From Carallia brachiata (lineage: Eukaryota; Streptophyta; Magnoliopsida; Malpighiales; Rhizophoraceae): a stretch of DNA of 64,000 nucleotides. Both the position numbers and the translations under genes were made by a program. The notes below the pieces were generated by a model. That model saw only the letters and a program-made list of their open reading frames with translations, searched no databases and had not been told where the DNA came from. Where the stretch lies: contig JADCRB010000040.1 of NCBI GenBank assembly GCA_021464245.1, forward strand, positions 1,218,939 to 1,282,938, in the 5' to 3' direction. Shown here in pieces: positions 59,167 to 64,000 of this stretch (its first letter is position 1; every line of letters starts with the position of its first letter).

Positions 59167-59940
59167 TCAATTCTTTGTGCATGCCCCTTTATAGCTTCTT
59201 GAAAGTATCTGTGGCCACATCAACAAATAGCAAGGTGAGGATTCTACTGTACCTGAAATGTGCTTGATTGATTCTCTTCTAGTTGCACTGTACATCAGTA
59301 GAGGTCTTCTTACAATTACGCCTTTGTGCACCACTATCAATTCCAACATATGTGCCTTTGCTGGTAATACAGAATTGCTCCACTTGTATAACTGATGAAC
59401 TTGAAAAAATTCCTGAGACATCATGACCGCACCAAGAATTATAATACTGATTCCCCAAACCTGCCAATTGTTTTGCAGCACTGTTGTCATACATTGATGA
59501 GCATAATTGGTCCCATTAACTTTAGAATGAATTGGAAACATTAACAACACAACTGCATAATTCATCTCTAATTCCACGTTGGAAAAACATCCAAGTTCTG
59601 CCATGAGCATATCCAATGAATGAGGACAATCATCATCTTGAAGTTGTGCAGCCTTCTCGATTAATATGGCTCCAATGACAAGACCACCAAAAGAATAATG
59701 TGCTTCAGATTTGATACAGGCAAAAGCAGGATTTAAGGTTCAACGGATAGGCCTCATTTTGACTCTGGGCCTAGAATCCTGGACACTAACAATAACCATA
59801 CTTCCAACAGGCCAACTAAAATTTTCGCCAATGGAATTGAGTCCTTAAAGGATGATGTCAGACGTGGAATGTATTCCACTGCACCTTTCTTGCTCAGATC
59901 ATTATAGGCTTTTGCACACACGTTGAAACGCACACTCAAA
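59167..59940 (-). other. Unidentified minus-strand coding-like stretch
   Basis: Two overlapping minus-strand frames (59167-59616, 149 residues, and 59754-59939) are longer than expected in this AT-rich DNA, and base composition is more balanced than around them. The readings (for example VNGTNYAHQCMTTVLQNN) match no family I recognise. It may be a decayed gene or retroelement fragment. Confidence 0.25.
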
Positions 59941-60578
59941 TTCCAACGTCATTCGATAATTTATTTATTTATTTATTTTTTTTATAAATTCAATCATCTA
60001 ATGGTATATTTCAATTTGTTACTATTTTGAAATTATATAAGTAAAAGATATTAACAACGATAAAATAAAGAAAAATACCAAATAACACCATGTAAGTAAT
60101 GATATGGGTCATTGAATGACTATTAGAAAAAAGAAAAAATAGATAGGTTATTAGAAACTATTGAATAGGTTGCGTGATTATTTTATTACTATTTAAAATT
60201 AAGTTGTGTACTGAAACTTTAAAATAAATTAGAAACAAACAATTGCTTTCTTCTTGTGTGGACCATTCCTTTTAGTTTCTTTATACCCCAAATTCGATCT
60301 GCATTTTCCTTTTTCGATTATTGAAAAAAAAATCTCTATGTATTTTTAACAGAATTTGACTACGTAACAATACAGTGAAAGACATCTAAAAGGTATATAA
60401 TTAATCAAACGACTCGTGTGTTATTTTATTTATTCTTATAAATTTAATAATTCTTTCTCTAAATTTGACTACATCAGCACGTGCCCACTACATTGCCACC
60501 AAGATTTTCCCATTTGGAGATGCCAACCATATTGTTCTTGTGCTAGGATAAACTTGGCATTTTGCTAAGAGGAGTTTA
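59941..60578. other. AT-rich intergenic DNA
   Basis: Nothing recognisable. Confidence 0.45.
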
Positions 60579-60985
60579 TTACGAACAATCACTTTTTACT
60601 TTTTATTTTACAATTATCAATCAAAAATCAATATAATTTTTCAATAGAAAATTTGTAATATATATTTGACTTTTAAATTTTTAATAACCAATCAATATAT
60701 GTTACGTATGAGTGACCATAAAAGAGAAAATAAAAGCGATTGTTACTAGCAAAATCCCCTGTGGGTTAGTTACGAATAGTCACTTTTTACTTTCTCTTTT
60801 ATAATTACCAATCAAAAATCAATATATCAACATTTCTCAATGATGAATTTGTAATATATTTGATTTTCATATTTTTTAATAGTGAATCAATGCATGTCAC
60901 GTATGAGTGATTGTAAAAGAGAAAATAAAACGATTATCACTAGCAAAATCCTTTACGAAGTTTGTTACAAACAGTTACTTTTTAT
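60579..60985. repeat. Tandem repeat of about 193 bp, 2.1 copies
   Basis: Units begin TTACGAAC at 60579, TTACGAAT at 60770 and TTACAAAC at 60965. Each full unit runs through ACTTTTTACTTT, ATCAATCAAAAATCAATAT, TACGTATGAGTGA or CACGTATGAGTGA, AAAGAGAAAATAAAA and ACTAGCAAAATCC. The start of each unit is roughly inverse to its end, so the unit may itself be a small inverted-repeat element. The third unit is cut short where the following element begins. Confidence 0.7.
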
Positions 60986-61711
60986 GGGTTAGCATTTAAA
61001 GGAGTATATTGACATTTTATTTTCAAAAAGTAGGGTTATAAGTATTTGGTAAATTTTGTTAAGTTGTTGTTGGATTCTACTTAATTCTTTATATGACTAC
61101 TTAAAAGTAATGATTGAAAAGTAACTTAAACTATTTTTTATTACTTTTTGAGTTACTTTTCACTTTTTAATATTAATAATAATTTATATAATCTAAATTA
61201 TTTTAAAAAATATTTATAAAATTTTATTTTTTTTTACTTATGACATAAATTAGATTTGTTATTTGTTACTCTATTTGATGAATATTTATATAAACACAAT
61301 ATTTTTATTTTTCAAAAATACCCAAATAATATTTTTTCACTTCAAATTTTCATTAATATTGACAATTTAAAAAATATCTCAAACATTATATTAGTTTACT
61401 TTCTAGTAAATATTAATTTTTTTTTGAAAAAGTTAAAATTAAGTGAGAAAATTCTTAATATTATTTATAGAATATTTATTCTAAAAATAAAAATTATAGA
61501 ATATAAAAATAATTTTGTTATATTATACATTAATATAAATTAAATGTCTAAATCAGTCATTTAATTGTTCAACAACAATAGTAAATATAAAATTAACTAA
61601 ACACTTCGTTAGTCTTTTCAGCAATCAGTAACAAGAAACATTAATTAACAAACAACAACCATCAGTAGCAATCAATAACAATAATATTAAACATGTAAGC
61701 TAAATATGCCC
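60980..61711. mobile_element. Tourist-like non-autonomous element, copy 2
   Basis: Collinear with 15612-16363 over its whole length, in the same orientation. Shared landmarks include TTTTTATTACTTTTTGAGTT, TTTAATATTAATAATAATTT, TAAATCAGTCATTTAATT and the closing CAATAACA plus TATTAAACA region. The right end TAAATATGCCC is followed by TAA (61712-61714), as in copy 1. The left end is damaged at its junction with the preceding tandem repeats. No coding content. Confidence 0.7.
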
Positions 61712-62002
61712 TAATTATGAAGGAAGATGGATGCAGGTCATGTATGAAAAAGCAGGGCAAGATCCTTTTTTTTTCTTTTCCCTTTTATACTTCGACAAAG
61801 AATGCAACATTACATCTAGAAGAGGAAGGTAAATGTAAAAGGAAAATTTTTAATTTGAAGACCCAATTAGATACATTTTTTTCCCATTTTTAACTTTTTT
61901 TTTCCTAATAAACTGATTTAACCATACTTTTTTCCTTCTTGGATAACTAGGATAATGCATTTTTCTTTTCAGGAAATCCATTCAATCAATTTAGATACTG
62001 AA

Positions 62003-62009
<7 letters not shown>

Positions 62010-62037
<28 letters not shown>
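62010..62037. repeat. (AT)n microsatellite
   Basis: About 14 units, shortly upstream of the aspartic protease pseudogene. Confidence 0.9.
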
Positions 62038-62154
62038 ACCTTGTAATGAATTGCAACAACATTGCTAATCATCCCTACTATGGCCAGAATGCAGACTCTG
62101 CAATTAGCTGCTCTTTCTTTTTGCTTTGTAGCTCTTTCCCAATCCTATTGGAGT

Positions 62155-63930
62155 ATGCTTTGCAAGCCTACTGGATTCAGCCTGAAACTTATTCCTAGGG
62201 ATTCTCTCGAGTCTCCATTATATTCTGGATAGTCTCACTTATTTTGAAAGAATGGAAAGGTTGATTAGATTCTCTTAAGCCGACATTATTATTTGGAAAA
62301 CCTTTTATGCACAAATGCTTCGATAAAGCCAGCAGAGAACTGCCGTTTAGAAATTAATCTTAACTGTTCCTTCTACATTGGGGTGACTGTAATTGGAAGC
62401 CAAAACACGATGTTGTACTTACTTCTTGACACTGATGGGGGCCGAGTCTGGACCCAATGTGAGCCTTGCATAAATTGTTTCTGTAGATTGCTCCTATATA
62501 CAAGACCTACTTTTCTGATACCTATCGGAAGCTCGACTGTAACCACCCGTTTTGTTCAAGCCATGACGCCCTTTATACATGCATTGACAATGAATGCATC
62601 AACAATGTCAGGTACGGAAGTGGAGTCCCTTAACACATGGTGTTGCATCAGTAGAAAAATTTAGGTTTCTCGTGGGTCAAGCTGAAACCACATTCATTGA
62701 TGATAGAATCTTCGGTTGCTCATTTGATAATCGAAACTTTGACTTTTAAAAAAGTATTTCAGCCATGGGTTTGGTTTATGCACGTAACATGCTACCATAC
62801 AGAATTCAGAATATTCTATTTAACAAACGCAACTACTTATTAATAAAATACAATCACATAAATAAAAGGTAAAGCAACAAAATTTAAATTTAAAATTAGA
62901 TAAATGTTATTCTAAAATTTAAAAGTATAAATTTGATATGATATAGATAAAAAATTTTGTCAAAATTTTCTTTTAAATAAATTTTTTACACAAATTATGA
63001 ATATAATTACATTTTTTAAGCATACAATTGTGTTTGTTAATGTATTTTTTTTTTTTTTTTGGTTTACAAGGAGCTCTATTAAGTATTTGGTGAGGGAGAA
63101 GTGAGGTTAGGCGGAGTTTGAACCTTCCACCTATTGGTTGAGAGGCACTCTCCTCAACCAGTTGAGCAAATGCTCAACCTTTGTGTTTGTTAATATTAGT
63201 ATGGCAGGATGATTTGGGTCCAAAACTTTTTCGTTCAGGCATTATAGGCCTAAACAGGTCGCCAGATTCACTTATTTAACAATTGTCTGACTTAGTTAAC
63301 CAACAATTCTCTCACTATTTTGTCCCATTCATGGAATCTCGTACAACATCTGGTTACCTCAGGTTTGGTGATGACATTCCACCTCCTCCACAAAATGTCC
63401 AAACGACAAAATTCGTGACCAATCCTAGAATAAATTTTAATTATTATTTCCTGAACTTATTGGATATCAGTGTAGGGACAACATGATTAGGATTCTCTCC
63501 TGGCCAATGGTAATGGTGGTTGCTTTATAGATAGTGAAGCTCTCATTACCCGAATTGACCTAAGACTAGGGGGCCGCGCTTATGATGCGATATTAGCATT
63601 GCTTGAGGCATATTATGACGCTAGAAATCTTCAAAGAGAACGAAATGGGCCTCGTGGACTTGATCTATGCTACAAGCTTCATCCTGGTTTTAACAATTTT
63701 GCTAAAATGACATATAATTTTGAAGGTGCTGACTATCGTGTTGAAGGTTAATATGCCTACTATCCTAGCGATTTAAGGCACAGATATTTCTGCATCACAA
63801 TGTTACCTGCAAATGGAATATCAATCATTGGGGCTTGGCATTAACAAAACATGCGTATTACGTATGATGGCAACATTAATGCACTCCAATTTGCTTCAAA
63901 GAATTGCGTCCATGATATTTTATAGTATCA
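62155..63930 (+). pseudogene. Nepenthesin-like aspartic protease, decayed
   Basis: Read in pieces on the plus strand: CKPTGFSLKLIPRDSLESPL, SLTYFERMERL, then SFYIGVTVIG and LYLLLDTDGGRVWTQCEPCI. After a frame change: VRYGSGV-like sequence, GVASVEKFRFLVGQAETTFI and DDRIFGCSFDNRNF. The gene breaks off near 62745 and resumes near 63225 with GIIGLNRSPDSLI, FSHYFVPFMESRTTSGYLRF, LLDISVGTT, GGCFIDSEALITRI, LEAYYDARNLQRERNGPRGL and SIIGAWH. This is a plant A1 aspartic protease of the secreted nepenthesin/CDR1 type. The first catalytic triplet is DTD instead of DTG and the second is DSE instead of DSG. Stops and shifts occur throughout. About 480 bases of foreign DNA, including a SINE, interrupt it. 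Confidence 0.85.
63042..63180 (-). mobile_element. tRNA-derived SINE
   Basis: On the minus strand the element starts AGGTTGAGCATTTGCTCAAC. It contains an A-box-like GCTCAACTGGTTGAGG and a B-box-like GGTTCAAACTCC at tRNA-like spacing, and ends in a run of about 17 A. It is flanked by a perfect 14-bp duplication TTGTGTTTGTTAAT (63028-63041 and 63181-63194). It lies in the DNA that interrupts the aspartic protease pseudogene. Confidence 0.88.
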
Positions 63931-64000
63931 TAACTCCTAAAGTCATTTGTAGTAGCAATAACAAACAAAACAAGTGTTTTTATAAGGTATTAAGCTAAGT

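Noticed and set aside
1..64000. CRISPR arrays, operons, bacterial-type systems
   Set aside because: There is no regularly spaced repeat array, and the genes are eukaryotic with introns, so prokaryotic feature types do not apply.

Overview
This is nuclear DNA from a flowering plant, almost certainly a eudicot. The evidence is intron-split genes with GT-AG borders, chloroplast-targeted proteins (LTD, tryptophan synthase beta, glucose-6-phosphate translocator), a plant-type Mg/H exchanger and AT-rich intergenic DNA full of plant transposon families. The species cannot be named from the sequence.

Layout. 0.6-1.2 kb: intact single-exon C2-domain gene. 2.2-5.5 kb: decayed two-gene PIF/Harbinger transposon on the minus strand, itself hit by a 187-bp MITE. 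7.3-8.3 kb: a second Harbinger transposase relic, followed by non-coding retroelement-like sequence. 9.1-13.3 kb: complete nine-exon MHX-type exchanger (minus). 13.6-26.2 kb: transposon graveyard holding AT tandem blocks, foldback MITEs, a frameshifted FAR1-like fragment, a Tourist-like element, a retroposon with target-site duplication, a CACTA end, a gag relic and a long-TIR element with another element nested inside it. 27.2-29.4 kb: LTD (LHCP translocation) gene with a 1-nt frameshift. 30.6-31.4 kb: two small convergent genes sharing a motif and overlapping at their stop codons. 38.6-41.8 kb: intact eight-exon NEPRO/RMP1-like gene (minus) whose first intron appears to use a GC donor. 44.5-46.7 kb: a complete non-autonomous Helitron. 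50.8-53.2 kb: tryptophan synthase beta gene broken by a 7-nt deletion at the ETGAGQHG motif. 56.1-57.1 kb: truncated glucose-6-phosphate/phosphate translocator (minus). 60.6-61.7 kb: tandem repeats and a second copy of the Tourist-like element. 62.2-63.9 kb: nepenthesin-like aspartic protease pseudogene with both catalytic triads altered, interrupted by sequence that contains a tRNA-derived SINE.

The genes form no operon or shared pathway. Three genes for plastid-targeted proteins (LTD, TSB, GPT) are each broken, while the vacuolar-type exchanger, NEPRO-like, C2 and small convergent genes look intact. Loss of redundant duplicate copies after genome duplication is one explanation; sequence error, mainly for LTD, is another. 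No wholly unknown gene system stands out. The most notable structures are the complete Helitron, the datable nested insertions and the lesions in otherwise well-preserved genes.
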